Shown here piece by piece: positions 43,456-55,139 of a stretch of DNA of 57,719 nucleotides. The notes beneath the pieces were generated by a model, which searched no databases, had not been told where the DNA came from, and was given only the letters and a program-made list of their open reading frames with translations. A program made the position numbers and the translations under genes. How positions within the stretch are numbered: the first letter of the stretch is position 1; each line of letters opens with the position of its first letter. The DNA comes from Phallus indusiatus. Its lineage: Eukaryota > Basidiomycota > Agaricomycetes > Phallales > Phallaceae. The stretch is from contig JAQFWX010000191.1 in assembly GCA_027605045.1 (NCBI GenBank), positions 1 through 57,719 of the forward strand. Reading direction: 5' to 3'.

Positions 43456-45185
43456 ATGCAACCAGAAGTGCTTGAAAAACATCTGAAGCAACTCAAAGAC
43501 GCAACGAATGGAGACAGTATCTTATTCCCGCCTTCGTTTGTTGAGCCCGGTGCGTATTGGACCTCAGCTGAGAAGGATCTTTTCTTTCGAAGTATTGCTA
43601 GACATTCAAGATGGAGACCAGATCTGATCGCTGAAGACCTCGGTTTTACAAAGTCTATATCGGACATATGGGCTTACATTCAAATACTGGCCGAAAGCTC
43701 CTCCGCACACCCGCCTCTCATCACGTCGGACAGTTTACCGCCATCTGCACGAGAAATGTCTGATAAATGGATTGCCTTCGAAGAAATACTCGCCAATGAA
43801 GTGGTCTCTAATGAAGCACGATGGTTTCGCCATAACAATTTACAAGCTTGTCATGGTTCTTCACATGTCCTGAAGGAATCATTCTCAAAGGTGTCTCCTG
43901 AAGATTCGAAGCACCAAAAGAAGATGCTGAAACGTATTTCGCTCAGACTTAAGTTTCTTTCGAAATTAAATCGGCGTACCTTAGGATATATGGATTCGCT
44001 CTTGCACGACTCTGACGATGACGATGTCCAGCAGAGCATATCAAAATCGGAAAGAAATGCCTCTTCACCCGACTATCTCCCGCAAGATGGGTCCACGTCT
44101 GTCGCAAACGTTTCCGATACAGAGGTATCTCATTTGTCTCCAGCTTCTCGTCGGCGTTTACAAAAACGGCTATGGACTCGTCGAAAGCGATGTTTAGAAA
44201 GTGGTATTTCTCCTTCTAAAGCTTCAGTGTCCCTTGGAAAGTTAAAGCGTGGACGAAAAACTAGCACTGGTGGTCGACTTGCTAAGAAACGTTCAAGTAG
44301 GCAGGACGTTGATGCCGTTCAAGCGACAGACGAAGAACAAGCGAACCATAAACGGATTGTTCTCGGGCAGCATGACATAACCAAGCCTCTGCTGTTAGCG
44401 GACGGATTGGATATCTTCCATCTAAGGAAGTTTGTGACGTTATCCAGGTGTGCAACTTATTTTTCCAAGTTTCTCCACAATCTTTTTCACTCCTTTTTAG
44501 ATGGGTATTTGATTCGAGCGGATCATCGGACGAAACATTCATGGCATATGAAACCCTATGTTATTTACGATCCGCCCTAACCTACTTTCTCACTTTAGTA
44601 ATTGGCAAGACAATCGCTCTTAGAAGAGCCGATCTCAGGCAGAGGCGTATTATCGAAGGTAATGTAGATATCGATGAGGTGTGTTGTATGTCCACAAGGC
44701 CTAAGTGATACCCATCTAATTGGCTGACTTAGATAAAAAAAGAAAATGTTTTGGCTTCACTTTCATCGCTTGGACAAATTATAGACAAGAAGGATATTTT
44801 GGACCGATTATACGCGGCGTTAAAATTCGGACATGATGACGATATCGCCCTTAGTGTAAAAAAACAAAGCGAGCCAGTAGGGCGAACAAGAATTCCATCG
44901 AAAGTGACAGCAGCAACTAGTTTCTCCCTTTTAGCCGACTCGCGCGAAGCACACCTTGTCCCAACTACACTCTCGTCCATGAACGATGGAAATATCCTTG
45001 TCGAGGATGCCTACCAAGGAGACCGGTCCAAGGAACTTGCCGCCGACCGGGCCTTGGAGAAAAGATTCGAGCTTGTTGACCACGATTATGAGATGCGATT
45101 ATGGCATACTATGGGCCAAGACTTTGATAGAGAGGTAAGCCAAAAAGGGGAGTCAGAGGAGGAGCAGGGAGTTGATGAACAGTGA
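43456..45185 (+). CDS. Rrn5-like SANT-domain protein (RNA polymerase I upstream factor candidate)
   Basis: Seen: ATG at 43456, then a SANT/Myb-like domain at residues about 35-80, with YWTSAEKDLFFRSIARHSRW followed by RPDLIAEDLGF and ISDIWAYIQILAES; a middle segment MSDKWIAFEEILANEV; basic stretches (KMLKRISLRLKFLSKLNRR, RRRLQKRLWTRRKR); then after an intron (about 44449-44499) SALTYFLTLVIGKTIALRRA with LRQRRIIEGNVDIDE, and after another intron KKENVLASLSSLGQ and an acidic C-terminus. The SANT domain plus the downstream histone-fold-like segment matches the fungal Rrn5 layout, a subunit of the upstream activating factor for rDNA. Known only by family resemblance; other SANT proteins are possible. 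Stop at 45185. Confidence 0.5.
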
Positions 45186-45202
45186 TGGGGAAAAAGTTTC
45201 AA

Positions 45203-48168
45203 TTATTGAGATTCGCCTTTATTACGAGTAGTTTGAACATTAGTATCTAGTCCATCTAATAATTTGGAAAAGGCCTGCGGCGAAAGAAGCTCGCGTGATG
45301 TTTCCGTAGGATATTCCTTCTCTATCAGATTTCGAAACAGCTCGTGAATTTCCGTAAGTTTGACTTTAATCGGGTTTATCAGAAACCCTATCGTCTTTTC
45401 ATTGTCTAGATAAGTGTGAAGCCAGCCTCCCAAAATCCGAACGTTTTCAAAAGTATGACGAAATTTTTCATAAGCTTCTGTGACCTCTGAAGGTTGAGCA
45501 AATTCATGATCCTTCGGAGGTCGAGTATTCCAATGTTCCAGAAATCTCCGAAGAGGGATGGCAGCATTTTCTGTATAGCGAGACACTAGATCGTTACACA
45601 GGCTTTCCAAGTCGCTGTCGATTTTCTAATAACAGGATATAGTATGTCAGGATCAATCACATATAGATCACACTTACGTCAGAAACATCGACGGAACGAG
45701 TGTCACCAGATCCAACAAGACTTAGAATCCTAGTTGATTGCAACAATGCAGATGTATTTCGTAGTACCGTTCCAAAAGCGTCTGAACAATGCCTATCTCA
45801 AAAGTTTGCCTGGTAAAGTGAATCTATACTTGCTTACCTGGTTCAGGTTGAGTCTGAGAACCTTGATAAGCTAAATTCAAGTTCATTTGTACGACCATGT
45901 CTTTTAAAACTAGTAAGTGTTGAATGAGGAATAACTGTCCGTGCATCATGGAATCCGGTAAAGAGGTCGCAATTATTTGATCAGCCGCAGCTTTGAGAGA
46001 TTGTCTACAGAATTCAACGGCTTCTTGGGCTATATCATTGAACACGACAGGCTGCCAAAATTGGAAATTGAGGGTAAACTTATAAATTAACAAAGTAATG
46101 CGACTGACGTTAATGAACTCGTGCAATTGCGATAAAATCCACAAAGTTTTCCTGATCGTAGGATACCATGTTGCACTCTTGTCATAAGTTTTGGCAGGTA
46201 GTAATTTCATCAAGCTTTCTGTCTCTTTCCCTAATGGATCTCTCGGGGAACTAATTGTTTGGCTAAAATTGTTCTAAGTAGAAAAGTAAGTAGGATTCTT
46301 CGAGACATACTCTGTGACTGCAATTTGGCCGGGTATGCAATGTCCTCTGGGTTGGGTTTATAGAAGCGAATTTCTGACTCCATTAACGTTTGTGCCTTAA
46401 AAACTAGTCTCGTTTGTGCATCCTGCAAAATGAGCTGTAAAAAAGGGCGAATGCGTGGCTGCACTACCCTTGGGAGTTAACGCTAACATCCGCTTCTGAA
46501 ATATTATCGCCATTGTGAGCATTGTCCGCCATGGTAAGATCTATTGGTTCTATATCTAAGTCGATTAAGGCCTGAAGAACGGTGCAGACTTCGCACAACG
46601 TTGATAGTCGCGATTCGTGAAGGATCCTAGGCCTCAAATCATCAAAGAAGAAATCTCCGAGAGTCTCCAAGTAATGGCTAAACATTAAATCAGTGGTGAA
46701 AAGGAGGCTACGTTACTTGGTAAACAAACTTTAATTGATCTTCACCCGTGTGAAAGAACCGCGAGTACAGGGAGGTTTCGTCGATGCACAATTGTCGCAT
46801 GTATGTGCACCCATTCCTTGTCTATAATTCTCTCAGGTAATCGCCACCAGCTACCAACCCGAAGACGTACCAGTTCAACAAGATCGCTATTACGGAGATC
46901 TAACCCTTTAATGTCGCTAGTCACCCGAGAAAGTAAGAGATTTCCTCGAGCTGAAATATGCTGAATGGCATTCCACCAAAAGTGAGCCAACTTCGTTTGG
47001 GTATTTAATTGCTTTTCTCTCTAATTCTGCTAAAAGCGGGGCGACTTGGACGGATGTCATAGTAAATTTCGAATACAGAAGATGTAAATGGGCGGTATCA
47101 GACATGTCCTTGAAACGGCTGTTAGTAGGGACAAATGATTTTCAAGAAAAGAAGAAACCTTATCGGATGTACGCCGTTGAATATCGGCTGTTAAAGCTCT
47201 CAAAGAAGCTACGAAAAACATCCTGACGAGGGTCATAGCTCGCATCAGGCACTGATGGAATCTCAGTATATACACTCTAGCTTCTTGAAAGTCTTGCTTT
47301 TCATAATTCTCGTTAGGCGTACAAAGAATAATGTTGAACATACTCACATGAGAGTTCAAATACTCTAGGCACACATCTACACGCTCTACCATTATTAGGA
47401 AATCTGCTTGTAAAACCAACGATTCCCCAGGCGAATTCAGCATCCGCGTAACGTGATCCAATTCTTGGAAATATTCGAGTCGCAATGATATCGCGTCTGT
47501 GATCTCCAACAGACTATCCTAAAAATTTTTCCATAATCTCATCTCAATCCTCTCCCAGAAAAAGAAAAAGAAAGTCGTACCCTTTCCCGTAGCAACTGTT
47601 CACAAGCATCCTTCAAACTATGTCCGCTTTCCTCGACGCGACGCCATTCCGTGAAAATTGAGTCCAATTCTGTTTCAAGGTCATTTATTCTTTGGAGAAG
47701 AGTTTCGCACATCTCGCGATACTGCGACACGTCTTCAAGGTGAGCGTGAAAGTGTGCATCTTGACTGTGCACGAAAGATCGATCAATTGCTGCGAACCAG
47801 TCGTGAAACTGTTCTGGCGTCTCGATTGGATGCTTGGGATGCAGAAGCAATAGCTTGCTGTCGCCGTTTGGTTTTGAAGGTGTTTCGGGGCGGGAGAGGG
47901 GTCCTACTGAGTGACGAGGGCTAGCGGCTTGAACAGGAGAAGATGGCCTAGAAGCATATTCAGATGCGCCGCTAAACTAGTACTGGGATAAGGGTTCTGC
48001 CTTGACCATCAGAATCACAACTCACCTTCAATGGAAGTTTACGTTCTTGGCAAAGGTCTTTTAATGAGTTTACACTTTGAGTTTGAGTGTTGTCTAGAGG
48101 TACCAAAAGTTCCCATTCTTCTAAGTTGATGGCAGCCTTCGGATGTCCATTAACGTGAGGGAAGACAT
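45203..48168 (-). CDS. COG3: COG3 (Sec34), conserved oligomeric Golgi complex subunit 3
   Basis: Part of lobe A of the COG tether, needed for retrograde traffic within the Golgi. Seen: NLEEWELLVPLDNTQTQSVN near the start, LHPKHPIETPEQFHDWFAAI with DRSFVHSQDAHFHAHL (the Sec34 signature region), HSLKDACEQLLRERVRL, ISLRLEYFQELDHVTRMLN with SPGESLVLQADF, ARVYILRFHQCLMRAMTLVR, then after several short introns YLETLGDFFFDDLRPRILHE, EIRFYKPNPEDIAYPAKL, ATWYPTIRKTLWILSQLHEF, FNDIAQEAVEFCRQSLKAAA, and a C-terminal exon ending at 45203. About nine exons. The 5' end is uncertain: the ATG at 48166-48168 (MSSLTLMDIRRLP) reaches the NLEEWE frame only if one C is added near 48132-48135, and no other ATG precedes that frame. 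Confidence 0.88.
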
Positions 48169-48379
48169 AGCGAGCGTTCTTGCTGAATCGTGTTTCGAAT
48201 TCCAGCGGACGGTGTAACAAGAGTGTGACAACGTCGTTTCTACCGGTTCTCAGTTATAAAATATATAAGTACTCTCGTAAAGCGAAATATTATTCATTAT
48301 GTAGAAATAATTCAGGCGATTATAATAATTGTTATACAAAGGCAAAGAAGTCCCTAGCGCATCCCTGGCAAGCCCCCAG

Positions 48380-49304
48380 TTAGTCCCCCCAACCACGAGA
48401 TATAGGTCCTGAATCTTCTATTTTCCACCCTTCCTCAAATTGCCGTTTTACCACGTCAGAAATATGAAGAATCTAGAATAACAATGATAGGGCTGTCCGA
48501 GTAAATATGCTTTCAGTTGACTTACCGCTCGACTGTCTTCGTCATTTAGGGGCTGAATTTCTGAATTCTGTTCTTCAGTGTTCAAAATATTTTTTGTGTT
48601 GGGAGAGTTGAGAGGCCGCTCTCTTTCTGGTTCTATGTCTTCTGTTGTGTGGTGTATCTCGATGCCGCGCTCTTCTCCAAACTTTCCTAGTCGGCCACGA
48701 CTATGATTTCCTCGGTAGCTGTTCTCTCTTCCCCTGATTAGGCGAACATTCAAAGCTAAGGCTTTCGGTAGTAGTAAATGATCCCCAGAGACCTTGGCAG
48801 AACTGCTTGACGTGGTTTCAGTCTCTTGAGTTTGTATCGAAGGGTGAGGAGAAGGGCTCGTTGCTCGTAATCTGGATGTCGAGGTAGAGGGTATGTCCCT
48901 TTGATTAAGGTTGGAAAGCGAGTGGTCCGCTATGTTTATCATCTTCCTACGATGCCATTCGTCAATGCTTCTTTACGAAAAAACATGTCGAGACTTTACC
49001 CCTGTTTGTCCTGCACAATACCGCTTAATTTGTCCTTGATCCTTTGACGGTCATTAATCAAATTGTCTCGTGGAGTATAGCTATGAATCAGCATTTCATT
49101 GATGTTATTTATACTAGCACGATGTCAACAAACATTGGTGCACCATCGTTGTCCACCAGTAATGGTCGTCTTTCGCCATCCTTTGCCTGGGAAGAAAAAC
49201 AATTAGCTCAACAGTAAAGAATACAAGGAGAAGTTACTTCACACCTGTTCACTCGAGTCGCGTTTAATGCAGCAGGAGAAGCAGAACTCAAAGAAGGAGA
49301 GCAT
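48380..49304 (-). CDS. LAMTOR1/Ego1-like vacuolar TORC1 anchor candidate
   Basis: Seen: a short first exon MLSFFEFCFSCCIKRDSSEQ (ATG 49302-49304) rich in Phe and Cys, suitable for palmitoylation; an intron (about 49188-49243); an acidic dileucine segment DGERRPLLVDNDG; then INEMLIHSYTPRDNLINDRQ and RIKDKLSGIVQDKQG / KMINIADHSLSNLN, which matches the helix pattern (xxIVxxxxxxMIxI) of LAMTOR1/Meh1. A disordered Ser/Thr-rich region follows, and a last exon ILHISDVVKRQFEEGWKIED ending RGWGD at 48380-48382. Known: LAMTOR1/Ego1 anchors Ragulator/EGO and the Rag GTPases to the lysosome or vacuole by lipidation. The usual Gly-2 myristoylation site is absent here. The frame between DGAPMFVD and the NNINEML segment is one base off (near 49127-49135). 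The family call is inference. Confidence 0.5.
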
Positions 49305-49499
49305 GCGCGCACTGCAACCTGCCGCGGAGACAATGACTTCCTGATTAAGCGCGATTACGTGTTACGCGATGGAGCTCGGGCATTGTCGCCGCTCTCTGTT
49401 ATGATGCTAAACTGCAAACCCAAACCAACACAACACACCACCGCCCTAAACGTTTGAGATGCGGATTCCCCGAGCGTAAGGCTCCTTTGATTATAAACT

Positions 49500-50459
49500 A
49501 TGGGGGCTGTCGATGTCACCGACGAAGACACCCATCCTAAAGCCACTCGGTATTAGCTCTCCTTCACTTTGTTTTATTTCTGACTTTTTGCAGCATTGTC
49601 TGGGGCACAACTGCCGGTTTTTTAATTGTTTCTATTGTCCTCGTCTCGGTGCTAGTCCGGTGGAGATTTAGGAGGAATTATCATCTTGTATCAGAGGACG
49701 CCTTTGTCGAAGAATCACTCCCGGGTGAGAACTCAAGCGTCTCACATATTTATTCTATATCTTATAACGGGCATCTTCAGGTAATTTTAGCACAATTTAT
49801 GCAATATCGATAGATAGTCTCGCGGCCACCTTTGCGAGTGAGCCCCAGCGGCTCTCTAGCTCATTCAGTGAAATTCCAGATCATCTTGACGATACTTCGT
49901 CTTTCGGGAGGAGACATAACCCATCCATGTCTTGGAAATCAGAATCCGCTTCGAGTTACTCCACAAGAATAATGTCAGGAGTCTGGAAGACATCACTGCA
50001 GCCGGCTTTCCTTTCAAAACCGATTTATCACACGCTTCAGCTCCCGAAATCTGAGGCCGCACTGGTGAGGGATTTTATTTTATATTTGAATCACTGACGG
50101 AAACATTAATTCCTAAAGGCTGAAGATATGAATCAAATGTCGATATCAGAAAACTTTTCATCCAACATTAGGTACCCTGTTCCATCATCACCCCTCTCAG
50201 AAGCATTCCACCAGTATAATTTCGAAAGGCCTTCACCAGAAAGTTTGGCTGGAGCTGAACAAGTTGCATTTTATTCAGCAGCAAAGCAGCAGGTAATTCG
50301 CCTCATTAAAACAGCTCATTGTCTGACTGCTTACTCTGACTTCTGCAGCTATTAGATCCTGATCGTGTCGCGACCCGGGTTCTTCCTTTAAGACCTTTAC
50401 CTCTTCCGCCACAGCCACGGCCTCTTCCCATACCTCCACAAACCAAAGGACTTGGTTGA
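49500..50459 (+). CDS. Hypothetical single-pass membrane protein
   Basis: Seen: ATG at 49500 (MGAVDVTDEDTHPKATR), intron, then one strong membrane helix IVWGTTAGFLIVSIVLVSVL followed by a basic VRWRFRRNYH stop-transfer; the cytoplasmic tail is Ser-rich (FASEPQRLSSSFSEIPDHLD) with PVPSSPLSEAFHQYNF and a Pro-rich end LPLRPLPLPPQPRPLPIPPQ. Four introns, the last near 50290-50349. Stop 50457-50459. About 240 residues. The short N-terminus with no signal peptide suggests type I/III orientation by the positive-inside rule. Gly-2 could be myristoylated. No family recognised; it shares a divergent promoter with the LAMTOR1-like gene. Confidence 0.6.
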
Positions 50460-50721
50460 CTATTGCATAGCAATTCCGCTGCATTATATGTATCAATAAA
50501 GCCTAATATTTTATAGCCTCGTATTTATTCACATAATAATTTGTAAATACTTAAATTCATTGGACCTTTGCACTATCAAGTAATTGGCACACAGCCTACA
50601 AAGCATAAATTGAGTCAAACACCCCTGGAACAGTGTCATGTCAGATAGAGCCTAGGCATAGTCGCGTCCCGTGACGTCCGTGACAACTTGTACACATTGC
50701 TTTACTCAAACTGCGTTCAGC

Positions 50722-51325
50722 ATGAGCAGTCTCGGTGTTCCTGTAAAACTTCTACATGAATCGTTGGGGCATGTTATTACGGTAGAACTAAAAACAGGGC
50801 AACTCTACAGAGGGAAGCTTGCTGAAGGTAGGTATATTTTTTTGTGGATTGCTTCCTCCTAAGTGATTGATTTCGACAGCGGAAGACTCGCTAAACATCT
50901 CAATGAGAGATATCACCGTTACCGGGCGAGATGGTCGTATTTCACAACTAGATCAGGTTTATATACGTGGCAGCATGATTCGCTTCTTCATTGTTCCGGA
51001 TATGCTACAGAATGCACCTATGTCAGTCCTTTCAGAGTTTGGGGATATGACATGTAAACACTTTTTCTCTAACGCCTATAAATCTAGGTTCAAACGTGTG
51101 GGACCGAACGCCATGAAAGGTAGAGGTATAGGTACTGCTCGTGGACGTGCCACAATTATGCGCGGTAAGCTTTCTTTATATCTGAGTCAAATGCGCTTCC
51201 TAAAGTCGTTATGCAGCGAATGGTATAACCTTCCAGATATTCTCACCGCCATTAATCATCTAACTTCTTTCATAGCTCGTCGCGGACGTGGTGCCCCTCC
51301 TGTTAGCCGTGGAATTCGACGATAG
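50722..51325 (+). CDS. Small nuclear ribonucleoprotein Sm D3
   Basis: Core Sm-ring subunit of spliceosomal U1, U2, U4 and U5 snRNPs. Seen: [20 protein letters not shown] (ATG 50722), [15 protein letters not shown] (Sm1), intron, [38 protein letters not shown] (Sm2 with the IRGS-type RNA-contact motif), then introns and an Arg/Gly-rich tail ([15 protein letters not shown] / [16 protein letters not shown]) whose arginines are expected to be dimethylated for SMN-dependent assembly (family knowledge). Spliced protein about 123 residues, typical for D3. All three introns join in frame. Stop 51323-51325. Confidence 0.94.
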
Positions 51326-51606
51326 GCCCCCTTTGTACCTTAGTTGCTCAAAAACATCGTGAATTTTTGTAGACTCATATTGATTCTCGTGTATATTTCA
51401 AAACTAATGTATGTGATACATTTTCACCCACTTATCTCTCTATTTTTGCGTTCTCCGTTGTAAGAAACAATTTGAGTCAGTTGCTGAGTAGACCACTGGC
51501 AGGCTGTTGCGAATGTGTGACCAGCGTTAGTTTTACCTGGCAATTGATGCTGCAATCCTCAATTATCCTCAGCTTTCTCCCTATCGTCATATGACGTTTG
51601 ACTGTT

Positions 51607-54600
51607 ATGGAGAATACGGGAACTAGTGATAGGATTTCCACCTTGATAGCAGATAAAGCTGGTGTCCGTTTAGAAGAACCTGCGACCTCGTTGGACTTGG
51701 CAGCTCTCCAGCCGTTATCTCATTCCAACCCATTCCTCTCTGCCGAGACGTTCTCCGTAGAGAGCTTCTTGATTTCACGCTCGCATACGTCTTTATCGGA
51801 CTTCCGGGCTGAACTGCGGGACTATCACGGCGTTCTGAAGGAAGAGCTAGTCAAGTTAATCAACGACGACTATGCTGCTTTTATAAGTCTCAGTACCGAT
51901 TTAAGAGGGGAAGGACCCAGGGTAGAGAAGCTAAAACATCCATTGGAAAGCCTTAGACAAGACACTCAGGCAAGTAACTGTCTTGACCTGCATTACTATC
52001 ATTAACAAATGAAGCTAGCTTTCTATTGACGAACTCAGGCAGGTAGAGGAAACGATTCAAAACAAGCTAAATGAGCGTACTGCCTTAAGAGAAGAAAAAG
52101 TAAAACTTCTATTACCTAGCACTTTTGGTTACTCATGTTCATAGGCTCGATTACATGTCTTATTAAAATTGTCCGAAACGCTTACACGACTGGAATCATT
52201 GCTTCTGATAACCAAAGAAGACTCGTCTGAGGCAACGTTTGGTGGCATGCCTGCACGTATTGTTACGGGTTCTGACCAGAATTCGCTAGAGACAAGGTGA
52301 TACCGTATCTTGCGACCGAGTTTTTGTTCAATTTAAGACATCGAATATCCAGGCTTCGAACTAATCGTGTAAAGCATGTATCACGAATTGCTGCCGAATT
52401 CAATCAATTACTTTACCTTGTGGATAAAGCAAAACAAGACAAGTTTGCTTTTCTCAGCGAAGTTCAATGGGTAAGCCTGCTTAAAATTGCTCACAACTCT
52501 CGTGTTTGACTTTTCATAGCGCATTGATAGAGTAAAAAATACACTATCCTCTGATCTCAATCACCTCTTCTCGGTCCTTCTTCTCGCTCACAGCTCAGTT
52601 GACTCAGCGACTTCCTCTGATTTTGATCGTGGTCGCTGGAAATCCGATATTAAAGAATGTCTAAGTATTTACGACTCGATCGGTAACTGGAGAGAGGCCG
52701 AAGAAGTGATTCGCAGGGAACTAATAACGCCGTTTATTCGACAGGTATGTTTCCAAAGCTAGCCTTATGACTCTCTTAGCAACCATCGTAGACAATTTTT
52801 CCCGGAGCCCTAGTTGTCCCGCATTCACCCCTTGCACCCCGAACACCATTTATAACCCGTGGTACTTCGTTTGGGCCGATGACTCCAAAGACACCTTATA
52901 CAGCTTTCCCCCTCACACCCTGGCCTCGGAAAGCTGAAGGAAACTTTCTATCATCCGACTTTCCGTTATCGCTTCTCGATGATCAGAATAATGCACTAGC
53001 TGGTATTTATAATAAGATCCTTCGGTTTACGGAAAGGGATATAAAATCGATCATGGAATTGGCTGAGACCGTTTCAGAAAGGTACCGACAATCTACAACC
53101 ACGGTTGAAAACTCGGATTCTTCAAGTAATACTCCCGGATTCGAAATAATGTCTAACGTGATATGGGCGGGCATTGGCCGTGCCATCATGGAAGGGCTTG
53201 GGACAACTATTTTCGCTGTAGGAAGACCTGACGACTTTCACGAGGTAAGACTTTCGAAAGCGTATTATTGAACGCGCATTTTGAACATATCCGACAGAAT
53301 TATACAACTACGCAAAACTTTATTGCCGCATTGGAAGCGCTAGCTCCCTCGCTCCATGCTGTATCACAAACGCGTAACCACCCCGTTTATGTAACTTTCC
53401 AAAGGCGTTGGCAGCTATCTGCTTATTTTCAGTTACGCTGGAAGGAAATAGTAGCTAACTTGGAGAGTGCACTTACCTTATCCCTGCCGAGAAAAAATGT
53501 TATTGAAGATGGTATATCCATTTGTCCGTCTATCCTCTGTTCGTTTTCATTAACCATTGTTTGCAGGTACTCATGATTTCTTGATACCTCAAACGCAAGC
53601 CTGCTATACAGCCATGTGCTCTTGTTGGTCAGAAGGTGTTTATATCCCGGAGATTGGTCATAGATTCTGGAAACTTACACTTCAGGTTTGCTAAGTCTTC
53701 TTTCAGATTGAATACGGGAAATTCTAATATGCAAATTAGATACTAAATCGTTATTGTCTATGGCTAGAGTCTTTCGACGGTCACGCCACTGGCACCGAAA
53801 ATGTTAGTCTCATAACTATTTAACTTGGCGTAACTAAAGTCTACAAAGACAAACATTCAGAGTAACCCGACAGCGGAGGAACTCGGTACCCTATCCGATG
53901 TGTCTAACGAGAAACTGGCGATGGAGGATACTGCGTTATATCAGTGTGGATTGCTGATATCGGATATAAAGACGTTCGAGCGAAAAGTCATGGAGTTCTG
54001 GAGCATGCATATATCCGTTATTCTGCCTGAAAGCGAAGGAAGGTTGAAATCTCCCTTAGGTAAAAGCTCTCTCAGAACGACTCCTTGCCATTCTAATTCT
54101 AAATTCAAGCTGTTCTCAAGCAAACCCTGGCTCGCCCTCTGGACTTTGTTCCGAAATTAGGGTCGCATATCGTTTCGATTCTGGTCCGCAGATGTTGCGA
54201 GAACCTGGGTGCTGTTCGCTCTGTTCCTTCGCAATGTAGAGCTCTTCCGAGCAGGCGGATGCCAGTAGCACCTAGTCCGTTCGTCGCCGATGTTCTTAGG
54301 CCTGCGAAGTCTTTCTTTATAACCTTATCCGATACCGTGAAACATGATTTAGGAAGCCAATGGATTGTTGAGATCTTCGACGCTGTCTGCACCCGGTGAG
54401 TTATGTTTCGCTAAAACTTTATAAAATTAACTCATGGTTTTCTAGTTATGCTTCTCATTTGGCTTTCACTAAGAAGACCGAGGAATCGCTACGACGTTTG
54501 AAAAAGGAAAAAATCAGCTTTCCTTTGTTTGGCAGCTCGACGTCGAATTCTTCGGACATCGATGGAAAAGAAGAAGAGCGCGTTCGTGCTCAAATGGTGT

Positions 54601-54713
54601 TGGATGTGGCCGCGTTGGGTGACGGTGCACGAGATTTAGGTGTTGATATCAGCCAAAGTTCACAGTTTCAAGAGCTGAAAGCCATGGCGTCGGCCGTAGG
54701 CAAGTTTTGTTGA
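51607..54713 (+). CDS. COG2: COG2, conserved oligomeric Golgi complex subunit 2
   Basis: Lobe A subunit of the COG tether that partners directly with COG3 and COG4. Seen: ATG at 51607 (MENTGTSDRIS), NPFLSAETFSVESFLISRSH, SLSDFRAELRDYHGVLKEEL with VKLINDDYAAFISLSTDLRG (the conserved COG2 N-terminal coiled-coil), then exons with LHVLLKLSETLTRLESLLLI, RVIPYLATEFLFNLRHRISR, ECLSIYDSIGNWREAEEVIR, ALAGIYNKILRFTERDIKSI, FQRRWQLSAYFQLRWKEIVA, YTAMCSCWSEGVYIPEIGHR with FWKLTLQ, and the DUF3510-like C-terminal region LKQTLARPLDFVPKLGSHIV to the stop at 54711-54713. About ten exons. All joins checked keep frame. The COG3 gene lies only 3.4 kb upstream. Confidence 0.88.
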
Positions 54714-55139
54714 TGTCTAATGCGGAATTATTGTTCATCATTGTTTAGACCCTCCACCATAAATTCGCGTTTGCATCAATCAGAGTTTCATTTAGACGTT
54801 TCTCTTAGGCTAGTATTGCGCGCATGAGAGTTAAGTGCAGAATGAACGCCATCTTCCAATAGCATGTAATTACGTAAAACTGCTTGAGTAAGCTAGGTTC
54901 GCGATCGACTAGCAAGCCGTCACGTCGACGCGTTATATCTCCAAATTTCGTACCTTTCCACGTTGTGCTCAAGCCTTCGCGGAGCTACAAGTGCTAGTTC
55001 CTCCAAGACATTTACTAGTATTTTCTCAAAATATTATATTGTCCCAGTTTCAACAGTCTCCCCAGTGCGCGTGCGCTTGCAGGTATTTCGTCTCACCTTC
55101 TCGCCAACGCTTGCTCAAACAGAATTAGACAAGTCGGTG
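54714..55139. other. Intergenic region or 5' exon of the next gene
   Basis: About 425 bases. The frame upstream of the next ATG is open back to about 54960 and contains an acceptor-like gcgcgtgcgcttgcag at 55068-55083, so a short 5' exon with an intron could be present. Otherwise nothing recognised. Confidence 0.4.
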
